Assembly: GCF_001570865.1 (NCBI RefSeq)
Contig: NZ_BCSM01000011.1
Span: forward strand, 1 to 64,000
Length of the DNA: 64,000 nt
Direction: 5' to 3'
DNA from: Rothia kristinae NBRC 15354
GTDB taxonomy: Bacteria > Actinomycetota > Actinomycetes > Actinomycetales > Micrococcaceae
In this document: positions 16,174-25,479 of the stretch, piece after piece
Position numbering within the stretch: position 1 is the stretch's first letter
Layout of the letters: the number at the start of each line of letters is the position of its first letter
Made by a program: the position numbers and the translations under genes
The notes under the pieces: model-generated
Databases searched by the model: none
What the model was told of the DNA's origin: nothing
Seen by the model: the letters and a program-made list of their open reading frames with translations, nothing else

Positions 16174-17268
16174 GTGACCTCCTCACCGCCCATCGTCGAC
16201 GACGCCGCCCCCGCGAGCGCCCCGGGGCGGCTGCGCAGCCTGCACCTGTGGTTCCCGCTGGCGCTGCTCGCGGTCATCCTCATCTGCGCGGTGGCCAGCC
16301 TCATGGTCGGCGGCCGAGCCAATACGATCGCCCAGGCTTGGGAGCGCATCCCGGACGCCCTGACCTACGCGGGGGACCCGAAGCGCCTGCCCGCCTCTCG
16401 CAGCGGCGACGAGCTCGTCGTCGTCATGGGGCTGCTGCGGCTGCCGCGCACCGTGCTGGCCCTGCTAGTCGGCGCGGCCCTGGGTGCGGCCGGCACGGTC
16501 ATCCAGGGGCACACGCGCAACCCGCTGACGGACCCCGGGATCCTCGGGATCAACGCCGGGGCTGCCGCGGCCGTCGTGCTCTCCCTCGTGTTCGGCTGGA
16601 CCGACTCGCCCACCGGGTACGTGTGGCCCGCGCTGATCGGCTGCGCGCTGGTCACCGCCGCGGTGTTCGCCCTGTCCTCCACGGGGTCCACGGCCGCCAA
16701 CCCGCTGAGCATCGTGCTGGCCGGGGCCGCCCTGTCCGCGATCCTCATGGCCGTGGTCAACGCCCTGGTGCTCTCCGACGACGACGCCCTGGAGGGTCTG
16801 CGCCAGTGGGCCACCGGCTCGGTGGCCGGGCGGGATCTGGACGTGGCGTGGGTGGTGCTGCCGATCATCCTGGTGGGTCTCGTCCTGGCCTGCGCGCAGG
16901 GCTCGGCCCTGAATCTGCTGGCCCTCGGGGAGACCGTGGCCCGCTCGCTGGGGCTGGCCACCACCCGCTGGCGGGTCCTCGGCCTGCTCAGCGTGGCGCT
17001 GCTGGGCGGGGCGGCCACCGCGGCCGCCGGGCCCGTGGCCTTCGTGGGGCTGGCCGCCCCGCACATCGTGCGCGCCGTCGTCGGGCCGGACTACCGCCTG
17101 GTGGTGCCCTACGCGGCGCTGCTCGGCGCGGCCCTGGCCCTGGCGGTGGACGTGCTGGGGCGGATCATCGCCCGCCCCGGGGAGCTGCAGATGGGCATCG
17201 TCATGGCCCTGGTCGGCGTGCCGTTCTTCGTCATCCTGATCCGCCGGGGGAAGGTGCAGGCCCTGTGA
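16174..17268 (+). CDS. Siderophore ABC transporter permease (FecCD family), first
   Basis: 364-residue inner-membrane permease of the FecCD/BtuC type, with about nine or ten hydrophobic helices. Family marks include GLLRLPRTVLALLVGAALGAAGTVIQGHTRNPLTDPGILGINAGAAA (about 88-135) and PVAFVGLAAPHIVRAVVGPDYR (about 288-309). It pairs with the next permease to make the channel of a siderophore importer. GTG 16174 is chosen: TATCCT at 16162-16167 ends 6 nt before it, which fits a leaderless mRNA, and upstream frame sequence belongs to the palindrome. The stop overlaps the next start by 4 nt (GTGA). Confidence 0.9.
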   Translation: MTSSPPIVDDAAPASAPGRLRSLHLWFPLALLAVILICAVASLMVGGRANTIAQAWERIPDALTYAGDPKRLPASRSGDELVVVMGLLRLPRTVLALLVGAALGAAGTVIQGHTRNPLTDPGILGINAGAAAAVVLSLVFGWTDSPTGYVWPALIGCALVTAAVFALSSTGSTAANPLSIVLAGAALSAILMAVVNALVLSDDDALEGLRQWATGSVAGRDLDVAWVVLPIILVGLVLACAQGSALNLLALGETVARSLGLATTRWRVLGLLSVALLGGAATAAAGPVAFVGLAAPHIVRAVVGPDYRLVVPYAALLGAALALAVDVLGRIIARPGELQMGIVMALVGVPFFVILIRRGKVQAL

Positions 17269-18428
17269 GCGCGTCCCGCATCCCCCAGACTCGCACCACC
17301 CAGCCCCGAACCGCCGGCTCCCGCGAGACCAGCACCGCCGACGCCGGGACCGCCCGCGCCGACCTGGGCCTCCGGGCCGTACGCCTCGGGCCGCTCTCCG
17401 CGGTGCTGCGCCCGCGGCGCATCGTCGTCGCCGTGGTCCTGATCCTGGTGACCGTGCTCGTGTTCGCCGCGAACCTGGGGCGCGGGGACTTCCCCATGAG
17501 CGTGCCGGACGTGCTGCGCACCCTCGCCGGGGGCGGGACCCGGCTGGAGGAGACCATCGTGTTCCGGTGGCGCCTGGGCCGGGCCGTGGTGGGCCTGGCG
17601 GTGGGCGCGGCCCTGGCCTTCTCCGGGGCGCTGACCCAGTCCGTGGCCCGCAACCCCCTGGCCAGCCCGGACGTCCTGGGCATCACCAACGGCGCCTCGG
17701 TGGCCGCGGTCTTCGTCATCACCGTCTCCGGCACGCACGGGCTGTTCGGCGACGCCGCGGTCTTCGGCCGGGATGTGCTCGGGGTGCCCGTGGTCGCGAT
17801 CATCGGCTCCGTGCTGACCGCCGCCCTGGTGTGGTGGGTGGCCGGGAAGGACCGCGGCTCGATGCTGCGGCTGGTGCTGATCGGGGTGGGCGCGTCCATG
17901 TTCCTCAACGCGATCTCCACCTGGCTGATGGCCGGGACCACCCTGGATCAGACCGCCGAGGCCCGGCTGTGGCTGACCGGTTCGCTGAACGGACGCGGCT
18001 GGGACCAGGCGTGGGCCCCGCTGATCTGCTCCCTGGCCGCCCTGGCCCTGGCCGGGCGGCTGGCCTTCCAGCTGGCGGGGCTCTCCCTCGGCCCGGAGAT
18101 CGCCCACGGGCTGGGCCACCGCCTCCGGGTCGCGCAGGCGAGCCAGCTGCTGGTCGCCGTCGTGCTGGCCGCGGTGGCGGTCTCCGCGGCCGGGCCGATC
18201 CCCTTCGTCGCCTTCGTGGCCCCGCAGATCGCCCAGCGGATCACCGGGGCGGCCACCCCGCCGCTGTGGTGCTCGGCCCTGACCGGGATGCTGCTGGTCA
18301 GCGCGGCGGACCTCGTGGCCCGCACGGTGCTGCCGTGGGAGCTGCCCCTGGGCATCGTGACCGCCGTGTGCGGCGCCCCCGTGCTGATCTGGCTGGTGCT
18401 GAAGATGAACCGAAAGGCCTCCGCATGA
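17265..18428 (+). CDS. Siderophore ABC transporter permease (FecCD family), second
   Basis: 387-residue FecCD-type permease translated from a GTG overlapping the previous stop. The first 45 residues form a polar Thr/Arg/Ala-rich cytoplasmic lead. Then come FRWRLGRAVVGLAVGAALAFSGALTQSVARNPLASPDVLGITNGASVAAVF (about 103-153) and, late in the protein, GPIPFVAFVAPQIAQRI. These match the partner position in heterodimeric importers of catecholate or hydroxamate siderophores. It ends in ATGA overlap with the ATPase gene, so the three genes form one operon. Confidence 0.9.
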   Translation: MSASRIPQTRTTQPRTAGSRETSTADAGTARADLGLRAVRLGPLSAVLRPRRIVVAVVLILVTVLVFAANLGRGDFPMSVPDVLRTLAGGGTRLEETIVFRWRLGRAVVGLAVGAALAFSGALTQSVARNPLASPDVLGITNGASVAAVFVITVSGTHGLFGDAAVFGRDVLGVPVVAIIGSVLTAALVWWVAGKDRGSMLRLVLIGVGASMFLNAISTWLMAGTTLDQTAEARLWLTGSLNGRGWDQAWAPLICSLAALALAGRLAFQLAGLSLGPEIAHGLGHRLRVAQASQLLVAVVLAAVAVSAAGPIPFVAFVAPQIAQRITGAATPPLWCSALTGMLLVSAADLVARTVLPWELPLGIVTAVCGAPVLIWLVLKMNRKASA

Positions 18429-19315
18429 CCCCGTTCCGCGACCGCACCTCCCGCCGCGCGATCCCGCCGCAGACGCCGAGCATCGCCCCGGACCCGACGG
18501 CGGAGACCCCGGCGGGAGCCCCCGCCTCCCCGTCCGAGGCGCCCGCCGCCCGGATCACCGCGCGCGGGCTGACCGTGGGCTACGGGCAGGACCCGGTGCT
18601 GCGGGACCTGGACCTGCAGATCCCGGCGGACCGGGTGACCACCCTGATCGGCCCCAACGGCTGCGGGAAGTCCACCCTGCTGAAGTCCCTGTGCGACCTG
18701 CTGCCCTTCAGCGGCGAGGTCCTGCTGGAGGGGCGCAGCGTCCGGGAGCTGAAGGGGGTGCGCCGGGCCCGGCGCCTGACCCTGCTGCCCCAGTCCCCCA
18801 CCGCCCCGGAGGGGCTCACCGTGGCGGGGCTGGTCGCCCGCGGTCGGCACCCGTACCAGTCCTGGCTGGCGCAGTGGTCCGCCCGGGACGACGACGTCGT
18901 GCGCGACGCGCTGGAGGCCACCGGCCTGCTGGGCCTGGCGCACCGGCCCATCGCGGCGCTGTCCGGCGGGCAGCGCCAGCGGGTGTGGATCGCGATGGCC
19001 CTGGCCCAGGACACCCCCACCCTGCTGCTGGATGAGCCGACCACCTACCTGGATCTGGCCTACAGCATCGAGGTGCTCTCCCTGGTGCGCCGGCTGAGGC
19101 AGGAGCGCGGCAAGACGGTGGTCATGGTACTGCACGACCTCAACCTGGCGATCCGCCACTCGGATCACCTGGTGGCCCTGGCCGGCGGTGCGGTGGCCGC
19201 CCAAGGCTCCCCGGAGGAGATCATCACCCCGGAGCTGCTGGAGGAGGTCTTCGGGCTGAAGGCGCTGGTGGTGGCGGACCCGGTGACCGGCGGCCCGCTG
19301 GTGGTCCCGGCCTGA
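18425..19315 (+). CDS. Siderophore ABC transporter ATP-binding protein
   Basis: 296-residue ABC ATPase of the FepC/FhuC type that drives the importer. A Pro/Ala-rich N-terminal extension of about 40 residues precedes the domain. Walker A GPNGCGKST is near 78-86, the Q-loop in TLLPQSPTAPEG, the signature LSGGQRQR near 180-187, Walker B TLLLDEPTTYLDL near 199-211, and the switch histidine in MVLHDLNLA. The start overlaps the previous stop (ATGA). The substrate-binding lipoprotein follows after 183 nt with its own iron-box promoter. Confidence 0.94.
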   Translation: MTPFRDRTSRRAIPPQTPSIAPDPTAETPAGAPASPSEAPAARITARGLTVGYGQDPVLRDLDLQIPADRVTTLIGPNGCGKSTLLKSLCDLLPFSGEVLLEGRSVRELKGVRRARRLTLLPQSPTAPEGLTVAGLVARGRHPYQSWLAQWSARDDDVVRDALEATGLLGLAHRPIAALSGGQRQRVWIAMALAQDTPTLLLDEPTTYLDLAYSIEVLSLVRRLRQERGKTVVMVLHDLNLAIRHSDHLVALAGGAVAAQGSPEEIITPELLEEVFGLKALVVADPVTGGPLVVPA

Positions 19316-19316
19316 G

Positions 19317-19339
19317 CCGGTGCGAAGCTCCGGCACCGG
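19317..19339 (+). terminator. Hairpin after ABC ATPase gene
   Basis: CCGGTGC (19317-19323) with GCACCGG (19333-19339), a 7-bp stem with a 9-nt loop directly after the stop codon, followed by further GC-rich inverted sequence. It plausibly separates the permease/ATPase operon from the binding-protein gene. Confidence 0.4.
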
Positions 19340-19387
19340 GCCCCGACATCGGGCCCCGGCCCGGCGTCGGCGGGACGCGCTTCACAT

Positions 19388-19406
19388 CCGGGTGAGGCTC
19401 TCCTAA
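19388..19406 (+). promoter_or_regulatory. IdeR/DtxR-like iron box overlapping a -10
   Basis: CCGGGTGAGGCTCTCCTAA matches 13 of 19 positions of the DtxR/IdeR consensus, including AGGCT in the centre and CCTAA at the right. TAAGCT (19404-19409) could be the -10 of the same promoter, so iron-bound IdeR would block transcription of the siderophore-binding lipoprotein gene when iron is plentiful. Confidence 0.65.
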
Positions 19407-19498
19407 GCTGATGGGGAGCCGGACGACGCCGACGGCCCCGCCGTCGCCCCTCCGGCCTGGAGCACACCCACCCGTCCCCGACCCGAGGAGACCGCACC

Positions 19499-20551
19499 GT
19501 GACCCCGACCAAGACCCCGTTGCGCCGCCTGCTGGCGGCCCTGATCTTCGCCCTGTGCGGCGTCTTCGCGCTCAGCGCCTGCGGCTCCGGCGACGGCAGC
19601 TCCGAGGACTCCTCGGATTCCGCCAGCGCCTCGGCCTCCTCCGGGGACTGGCCGCGCACCATCAAGGACGACAACGGCGATGAGGTGACCATCGACTCCC
19701 AGCCGAAGAGCATCGTCTCCACCTCCGTGACCCTGACCGGCTCCCTGCTGGCCGCGGACGCCCCGGTCAAGGCCACCGGCATCACCCAGGCCAACACCCC
19801 CGTCTCGGATGACAAGGGCTTCTTCACCCAGTGGGGCGACGTCGCCGAGCAGCACGGCGTCAAGGCGCTGAGCGGCATCACCACCAAGCCGGAGGAGGTC
19901 GCGGCGGAGAACCCGGACCTGATCATCGTGTCCAAGACCGGCCAGGACTCCGCGATGGAGCAGCTGGACCAGCTCAAGGAGATCGGCGCCCCGGTGTTCG
20001 TGGTGGACTACGCGGACAAGGACTGGCAGGACGTGACCGAGAAGCTCGGTGAGGTGACCGGCCACGAGCAGCAGGCCGAGGACGTCGTGAAGAAGTACGA
20101 GGACAAGCTCGCCGAGGTCAAGGACGCCATCGAGCTGCCCGAGCAGCCCACCACGGCCCTGAACTACAACCCCAGCCGCGACGACTCCGGCTCAAAGGCC
20201 AACATCTGGACCGACAAGTCCGCCCAGGGCCGGATGCTCAAGGAACTCGGCTTCGAGCTGACCACCGTGCCCGATGACGCCAAGTCCGGCAGCTCCCAGA
20301 TGGGCGGCCAGCGCGAGGACATCGTGCCGGTGGACAGCGAGAACCTCTCCAAGGCCATCACCGGCAAGACCGCGGTGATCTTCAACGCCGACGAGAAGAA
20401 GGTCCAGGCCTTCGAGAAGGACCAGCTCGTCGCCGACACGGACGCCGTGAAGGACAGCCGCGTCTACGCGATGGGTCTGGACTCCTTCCGCCTGGACTAC
20501 TACTCCGCGGGCAACGTCCTGGACGTCATCGAGAAGGAGTTCGGCAAGTAG
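19499..20551 (+). CDS. Siderophore-binding lipoprotein (FepB-like)
   Basis: 350-residue extracellular solute-binding lipoprotein. The signal peptide runs through a hydrophobic core to the lipobox LSAC, with lipidated Cys28; an acidic, Ser-rich linker follows. The two-lobed periplasmic-binding fold is shown by PKSIVSTSVTLTGSLLAADAPV, WGDVAEQHGVKALSGITTKPEEVAAENPDLIIVSKTGQDS and a C-terminal SFRLDYYSAGNVLDVIEKEF. It delivers ferric siderophore to the permease pair encoded just upstream. GTG 19499 has GAGGAG about 9 nt upstream. The iron box in front fits an iron-starvation gene. Exact siderophore unknown. Confidence 0.9.
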   Translation: MTPTKTPLRRLLAALIFALCGVFALSACGSGDGSSEDSSDSASASASSGDWPRTIKDDNGDEVTIDSQPKSIVSTSVTLTGSLLAADAPVKATGITQANTPVSDDKGFFTQWGDVAEQHGVKALSGITTKPEEVAAENPDLIIVSKTGQDSAMEQLDQLKEIGAPVFVVDYADKDWQDVTEKLGEVTGHEQQAEDVVKKYEDKLAEVKDAIELPEQPTTALNYNPSRDDSGSKANIWTDKSAQGRMLKELGFELTTVPDDAKSGSSQMGGQREDIVPVDSENLSKAITGKTAVIFNADEKKVQAFEKDQLVADTDAVKDSRVYAMGLDSFRLDYYSAGNVLDVIEKEFGK

Positions 20552-20602
20552 CCGACGCCGCGGGATCCGCGAGCCCCCGCCGGGTGCGGACCTGCGCACC
20601 GC

Positions 20603-20637
20603 CTCGGGCCCCTCTCCCGGTGGGAGAGGGGCCCGAG
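20603..20637 (+). terminator. Strong intrinsic-type terminator
   Basis: A perfect 16-bp stem CTCGGGCCCCTCTCCC (20603-20618) with GGGAGAGGGGCCCGAG (20622-20637), loop GGT. It follows the binding-protein gene by 52 nt and precedes the deacetylase-like gene. Little U-tract. Confidence 0.85.
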
Positions 20638-20717
20638 CCCATATCCCCGAAGGCCGGCGCGGGCCAGGTGCCCGCGTTCGGCCGCCATCGCCTCGAACCA
20701 CGGAGGAGAACCACCCC

Positions 20718-21896
20718 ATGAGCCTCTCGCGCCGCTCACTCATCGCCTCCGGAGCCGCCGGCCTCGCGGGCCTGGCCTTGTCCGCCTGCGGGCGCACGGG
20801 CGGGCAGGCCGGGCCCAGCGCCGGATCCTCGGAGGGCCCCGAGTCCCCGTCCGCCTCCGCCTCCTCGGCCAGCCAGGCCCCCGGCGTCGCCCTGCAGGAC
20901 ATCAGCACGGTCCCGCACCTGTTCTTCCACTCCCTGGTGGCCGATCCCCAGCGGGCCCTCGACGGCGATGACCAGCAGGCCGGGTACCTGGACTACATGG
21001 TCACCATCCCGGAGTTCCGGAAGATCATCGCCGAGCTGCACCGACGCGACTTCCAGCTGGTGACCCCGCACCAGCTGCTGCGCGCCGAGGCCGACGGCCG
21101 GGTCACGACGCTGCACCCGGAGATCACCCGCGGGAAGAAGCCGCTGATCCTGTCCTTCGACGACCTCTCCTACTACGAGTACATGGACGGGGACGGGTTC
21201 GCGCAGAACGTCACGCTGCACGACGGGGAGCTGACCTGCACGTACACCGACGCCGCGGGGAAGACCACCACCGGGGAGTACGACTACGTGCCGATCCTGG
21301 AGCGCTTCGTGGCCGAGCACCCGGAGTTCTCCCACGCCGGGGCGAAGGGCACCGTGGCCCTGACCGGGTACAACGGGATCCTGGGCTACCGCACCTCCGA
21401 GATCTCCTACGGCCAGGAGAACCGGAACATCCGCCGGGACCAGGAGACGGCCCGGACGGTCGCCCAGGCCATGAAGGACCGCGGCTGGGAGTTCGCCAGC
21501 CACTCCTGGGGGCACCTGAACTTCACCCAGGAGGGCGTGGCCAACCTGGAGGCGGACACGCGGAAGTGGAAGGCGGAGGTGGAGCCGCTGGTGGGCCCCA
21601 CGGACCTGCTGATCTACCCGTTCGGCGCGGACATCGCCGGGGTCGAGCCGTACACGGACGCCAACCCCAAGGTCCGGATGCTCACCCAGCAGGGCTTCCA
21701 CGCCTTCTTCAACGTGGACGCCTCCCAGGTGGCCTGGTGGCAGATCCAGCCGACCACGATCCGCGCCAACCGCATCAACGTGGACGGGATCTCCCTGAAG
21801 GCCGCCATCGACGGGGACAACGACGTGCTGCAGCACTTCTTCGATCCGCGGGCGGTGCTGGACCCGGCCCGCCCGGCGTCCATCGCCGGCTCCTGA
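20718..21896 (+). CDS. Polysaccharide deacetylase-like lipoprotein
   Basis: 392-residue exported lipoprotein of the NodB/carbohydrate esterase 4 superfamily. The N-terminus has a twin-arginine-type SRRSLIASG followed by lipobox LSAC (Cys24), so export may be by Tat or Sec. The metal-binding aspartate pair is in KKPLILSFDDLSYYEY (about 149-164) and the HSWGH motif near residue 260 corresponds to the HxxxH ligands of the family. These enzymes remove acetyl groups from cell-wall polymers, but some members are inactive or act on other amides. GGAGGAG lies 9 nt before ATG 20718. It stands alone between a terminator and the purine operon. Confidence 0.82.
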   Translation: MSLSRRSLIASGAAGLAGLALSACGRTGGQAGPSAGSSEGPESPSASASSASQAPGVALQDISTVPHLFFHSLVADPQRALDGDDQQAGYLDYMVTIPEFRKIIAELHRRDFQLVTPHQLLRAEADGRVTTLHPEITRGKKPLILSFDDLSYYEYMDGDGFAQNVTLHDGELTCTYTDAAGKTTTGEYDYVPILERFVAEHPEFSHAGAKGTVALTGYNGILGYRTSEISYGQENRNIRRDQETARTVAQAMKDRGWEFASHSWGHLNFTQEGVANLEADTRKWKAEVEPLVGPTDLLIYPFGADIAGVEPYTDANPKVRMLTQQGFHAFFNVDASQVAWWQIQPTTIRANRINVDGISLKAAIDGDNDVLQHFFDPRAVLDPARPASIAGS

Positions 21897-21939
21897 GCGC
21901 CGGCGCCGTCGCGGTGGTGTACCGCACGCGACCCCCGGG

Positions 21940-21945
21940 TAGACT
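21940..21945 (+). promoter_or_regulatory. -10 hexamer TAGACT before the purine genes
   Basis: TAGACT sits 115 nt before purS and matches the TANNNT pattern seen repeatedly in this window. The -35 (GTGTAC, 17 nt upstream) is poor. I see no purine riboswitch or PurR-like palindrome in the leader. Confidence 0.4.
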
Positions 21946-22060
21946 GATCCCGCAAGCTCGCGGAGCGTGCGGCGGCCGCGCCCGGCCGACGCGCGTGAGA
22001 CGGCACCTTCCGCTCCCCTTCCGCGCGCCCACACCGTCCGCCTCGCGTACAGGAGCCCCG

Positions 22061-22312
22061 ATGCCCCGCATCATCGTCGACGTCATGCCCAAGCCCGAGA
22101 TCCTGGACCCCCAGGGCAAGGCGATCGCCCGGGAGCTGCCCCAGATCGGCCTGGACGGCTTCACTGCCGTGCGCCAGGGCAAGCGCTTCGAGCTGAGCGT
22201 GGAGGGCGAGGTCACCGAGGCCCGCCTGGCCGAGGCCCGCAAGGCCGGTGAGGAGCTGCTGTCCAACCCGGTGATCGAGGACGTTGTGGCCGTGACCGTG
22301 GTGGAGGACTGA
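22061..22312 (+). CDS. purS: Phosphoribosylformylglycinamidine synthase subunit PurS
   Basis: 83 residues, the usual size. PurS bridges PurQ and small PurL in the FGAM synthase complex, fourth step of purine synthesis. The fold pattern is clear: [32 protein letters not shown], and a C-terminal helix-strand [18 protein letters not shown] 22061 has AGGAG 6 nt upstream. purQ starts 5 nt after the stop. Confidence 0.95.
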   Translation: MPRIIVDVMPKPEILDPQGKAIARELPQIGLDGFTAVRQGKRFELSVEGEVTEARLAEARKAGEELLSNPVIEDVVAVTVVED

Positions 22313-22317
22313 GCGCG

Positions 22318-23097
22318 ATGACCGTGGAGACCCCCCTCGTCGCGGACCTGCACCAGGACGCCCCGGACGCCGCGCTGGCCGCGGTGCGCGTCGGCGTCGT
22401 CACCTTCCCCGGGACCCTGGACGAGCGCGACGCCGCCCGCGCCGTGCGCCTGGCCGGCGGCACCCCCGTGCCCCTGTGGTTCAAGGACTCGGACCTGCAG
22501 GGGGTGGACGCCGTGATCATCCCCGGCGGCTTCTCCTACGGGGACTACCTGCGCGCCGGGGCCATCGCCGCGAAGGCCCCCATGATGGCCTCCGTGGCCG
22601 ACGCCGCCCGCTCCGAGCACGCCCTTCCGGTGCTGGGCATCTGCAACGGCTTCCAGGTGCTCACCGAGACGCACCTGCTGCCCGGCTCCATGATCAAGAA
22701 CGACCACCTGAAGTTCATCTGCCGGGACCAGCGCCTGCGCGTGGAGACCACCGCGACCCCGTGGCTGGCGGAGCTTCAGCGCGGCGAGGAGATCGTGGTG
22801 CCGCTGAAGAACCAGGACGGGCAGTACGTGTGCGATACGAAGACCCTGGAGAAGCTGGAGGCCGAGGACCTGGTGGCCTTCCGCTACCTGGGCGGCAACC
22901 CCAACGGCTCCCGCAACGACATCGCGGGGGTGCGCAACGAGCGCGGCAACGTCGTCGGGCTCATGCCGCACCCGGAGCACGCCGTGGAGGGCGGCTTCGG
23001 CCCCTGCTCCTCCGGGCGCGAGGCCGTGGCCATGCGCTGGGGCACGGACGGGCTGCGGATCTTCTCCTCCCTCCTGCGCCAGCTCGTGAACGCCTGA
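22318..23097 (+). CDS. purQ: Phosphoribosylformylglycinamidine synthase subunit PurQ
   Basis: 259-residue class I glutamine amidotransferase that supplies ammonia for FGAM synthesis. The nucleophile motif LGICNGFQ (about 106-113) and the downstream catalytic [11 protein letters not shown] (about 219-229) are intact, as is the oxyanion segment [13 protein letters not shown]. The N-terminus extends about 20 residues before [10 protein letters not shown], slightly longer than usual. There is no ribosome site of its own, fitting coupling to purS 5 nt upstream. Confidence 0.95.
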   Translation: MTVETPLVADLHQDAPDAALAAVRVGVVTFPGTLDERDAARAVRLAGGTPVPLWFKDSDLQGVDAVIIPGGFSYGDYLRAGAIAAKAPMMASVADAARSEHALPVLGICNGFQVLTETHLLPGSMIKNDHLKFICRDQRLRVETTATPWLAELQRGEEIVVPLKNQDGQYVCDTKTLEKLEAEDLVAFRYLGGNPNGSRNDIAGVRNERGNVVGLMPHPEHAVEGGFGPCSSGREAVAMRWGTDGLRIFSSLLRQLVNA

Positions 23098-23155
23098 GCC
23101 CCACCCACCACGACGACGTCGCCCACCCCCCTCTCCGAAGGAAGCTCCGCACCCC

Positions 23156-25459
23156 ATGACCGAGCAGCAGTTCAACCTGGACACCGTCGAGCACGCCGCA
23201 CAGACCCCCGATGAGGAGCTGCCCTGGGCGGAGCTGGGCCTGAAGGAGGACGAGTTCCGCCAGATCGTGCGGCTGCTGGGCCGGCGCCCCACCGCCGCGG
23301 AGCTGGCCATGTACTCCGTGATGTGGTCCGAGCACTGCTCCTACAAGTCCTCCAAGGTGCACCTGAAGCAGTTCGGGCAGAAGGTCACCGAGGAGATGAA
23401 GAGGGACCTAATGGTGGGCATCGGGGAGAACGCCGGGGTCACCGACATCGGCGGCGGCTGGGCCGTGACCTTCAAGATCGAATCCCACAACCACCCCTCC
23501 TACGTGGAGCCGTACCAGGGGGCCGCCACCGGGGTCGGCGGGATCGTGCGCGACATCATCTCGATGGGCGCCCGGCCCGTGGCGGTCATGGACCCGCTGC
23601 GCTTCGGGGACATCGACCACCCGGACACCGCGCGCGTGGTGCACGGGGTGGTGGCCGGCGTCGGCGGGTACGGCAACTCCCTGGGCCTGCCGAACATCGG
23701 CGGGGAGGTGGAGTTCGACCCCTGCTACCAGGACAACCCCCTGGTCAACGCCCTGGCCGTGGGCGTGATGCGCCACGAGGACATCCGCCTGGCCAACGCC
23801 TCCGGGGTGGGCAACCGGGTGATCCTGTTCGGCGCGCGCACCGGCGGGGACGGCATCGGCGGGGCCTCCGTGCTGGCCTCGGAGTCCTTCGACGACGCCA
23901 AGCCCTCCAAGCGCCCCGCCGTGCAGGTGGGAGACCCCTTCGCGGAGAAGGTGCTCATCGAGTGCTGCCTGGAGCTGTTCAAGGAGTCCGTGGTGGAGGG
24001 CATCCAGGATCTCGGTGCCGCCGGGATCTCCTGCGCCACGTCCGAGCTGGCCTCCAACGGCGAGGGCGGGATGCACGTGGATCTGACCAAGGTGCTGCTG
24101 CGCGACCCGACCCTGACCCCCGGGGAGATCCTCATGTCCGAGTCCCAGGAGCGGATGATGGCCGTGGTGACCCCGCAGAACCTGGGCCGCTTCGAGCAGA
24201 TCATGGACAAGTGGGACGTGGAGTACTCCGTGCTCGGAGAGGTCAACGACTCCGGGCACCTGACCATCGAGTGGGGCGGGGAGATCATCGTGGACGTGGA
24301 TCCGCGCACCGTCGCCCACGACGGCCCCACCTACGAGCGTCCCCTGGCCCGCCCGGACTGGCAGGACGCGGTGGTCGCAGATCGCTTCGCCGGCTCCGCC
24401 GCGGACGCGGACCGGCCCTCCGGGGCGGACCTGGGCCCGGCGATCGTCGAGCTGATGTCCTCCCCGAATCTGTGCTCCAAGGCCTGGGTGACCGACCAGT
24501 ACGACCGCTACGTGCAGGGCAACACGGCCATGTCCCAGCCGGACGACGCCGGGGTGATCCGGGTGGATGAGCAGACCGGGCTGGGCGTGGCCCTGTCCAC
24601 GGACGCGACCCCCCGCTACGCATACCTGGACCCCTACGAGGGGGCGAAGGCGGCCCTGGCCGAGGCCTACCGCAACGTGTCCACCGGCGGCGCCCGGCCC
24701 GTGGCGGTCTCCGACTGCCTGAACTTCGGCTCCCCGGAGGACCCGGCGATCATGTGGCAGTTCGCCGAGGCCGTGCGGGGTCTGGCCGACGGCTGCCTGG
24801 AGCTGGGCGTGCCGGTGACCGGCGGCAACGTCTCCCTGTACAACCAGACCGGCGGGCGGGCGATCAACCCGACCCCGGTGGTCGCGATGATGGGCGTCAT
24901 GGACGACGTCGCCCGCCGCACCCCCTCCGGGTGGGAGGCGGACCAGGATGGGCAGGCGATCTACCTGCTGGGCACCACCGCCGAGGAGCTGGACGGCTCC
25001 GAGTGGGCCCGGCTGCGCGGGCACCTGGGCGGGGTGCCGCCGCGGGTGGACCTGGCCCGGGAGAAGCTGCTCGGGGACATCCTGGTGAACATGAGCCGGG
25101 ACGGGATGATCGACTCCGCCCACGACGTCGCCGCCGGCGGGCTGGCCGCGACCCTGGCGGAGGCGTGCCTGCGCTTCGGCGTCGGGGCCCGGATCGGCCT
25201 GGGCGAGGTGGCCGAGCGGGACGGGGTGGATGAGTTCACCCTGCTGTTCTCCGAATCTCAGGGGCGGGTGGTGTGCGCGGTGCCGCGCACCGAGGAGGTG
25301 CGCTTCAAGGACATGTGCACCGCCCGGGACTACCCCTTCGCGCGCATCGGCGTGGTGGACGCACAAGCCGGGGCCCTGGATCTGCAGGGCATCGCCTCGG
25401 TGGACCTGGACGAGCTGCGCGCGGGATGGGCCGGCACCCTGCCCGCCCGCTTCGCCTGA
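23156..25459 (+). CDS. purL: Phosphoribosylformylglycinamidine synthase subunit PurL
   Basis: 767-residue small-type PurL, the ATP-dependent synthetase subunit that needs PurS and PurQ. Motifs: [16 protein letters not shown] (about 58-73, catalytic His), the nucleotide/metal site [26 protein letters not shown] (about 104-129), [17 protein letters not shown], and a second-half [17 protein letters not shown] 23156 has GAAGGAAG about 9 nt upstream; a 58-nt gap separates it from purQ, but the three genes form one operon. Confidence 0.96.
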   Translation: MTEQQFNLDTVEHAAQTPDEELPWAELGLKEDEFRQIVRLLGRRPTAAELAMYSVMWSEHCSYKSSKVHLKQFGQKVTEEMKRDLMVGIGENAGVTDIGGGWAVTFKIESHNHPSYVEPYQGAATGVGGIVRDIISMGARPVAVMDPLRFGDIDHPDTARVVHGVVAGVGGYGNSLGLPNIGGEVEFDPCYQDNPLVNALAVGVMRHEDIRLANASGVGNRVILFGARTGGDGIGGASVLASESFDDAKPSKRPAVQVGDPFAEKVLIECCLELFKESVVEGIQDLGAAGISCATSELASNGEGGMHVDLTKVLLRDPTLTPGEILMSESQERMMAVVTPQNLGRFEQIMDKWDVEYSVLGEVNDSGHLTIEWGGEIIVDVDPRTVAHDGPTYERPLARPDWQDAVVADRFAGSAADADRPSGADLGPAIVELMSSPNLCSKAWVTDQYDRYVQGNTAMSQPDDAGVIRVDEQTGLGVALSTDATPRYAYLDPYEGAKAALAEAYRNVSTGGARPVAVSDCLNFGSPEDPAIMWQFAEAVRGLADGCLELGVPVTGGNVSLYNQTGGRAINPTPVVAMMGVMDDVARRTPSGWEADQDGQAIYLLGTTAEELDGSEWARLRGHLGGVPPRVDLAREKLLGDILVNMSRDGMIDSAHDVAAGGLAATLAEACLRFGVGARIGLGEVAERDGVDEFTLLFSESQGRVVCAVPRTEEVRFKDMCTARDYPFARIGVVDAQAGALDLQGIASVDLDELRAGWAGTLPARFA

Positions 25460-25479
25460 GCCGCACCGGGAGGGATGCG

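Noticed and set aside
21897-22060. Possible purine riboswitch before purS
   Set aside because: I find no conserved purine-aptamer core (P2/P3 loop pairing) in this leader; only a TAGACT -10.
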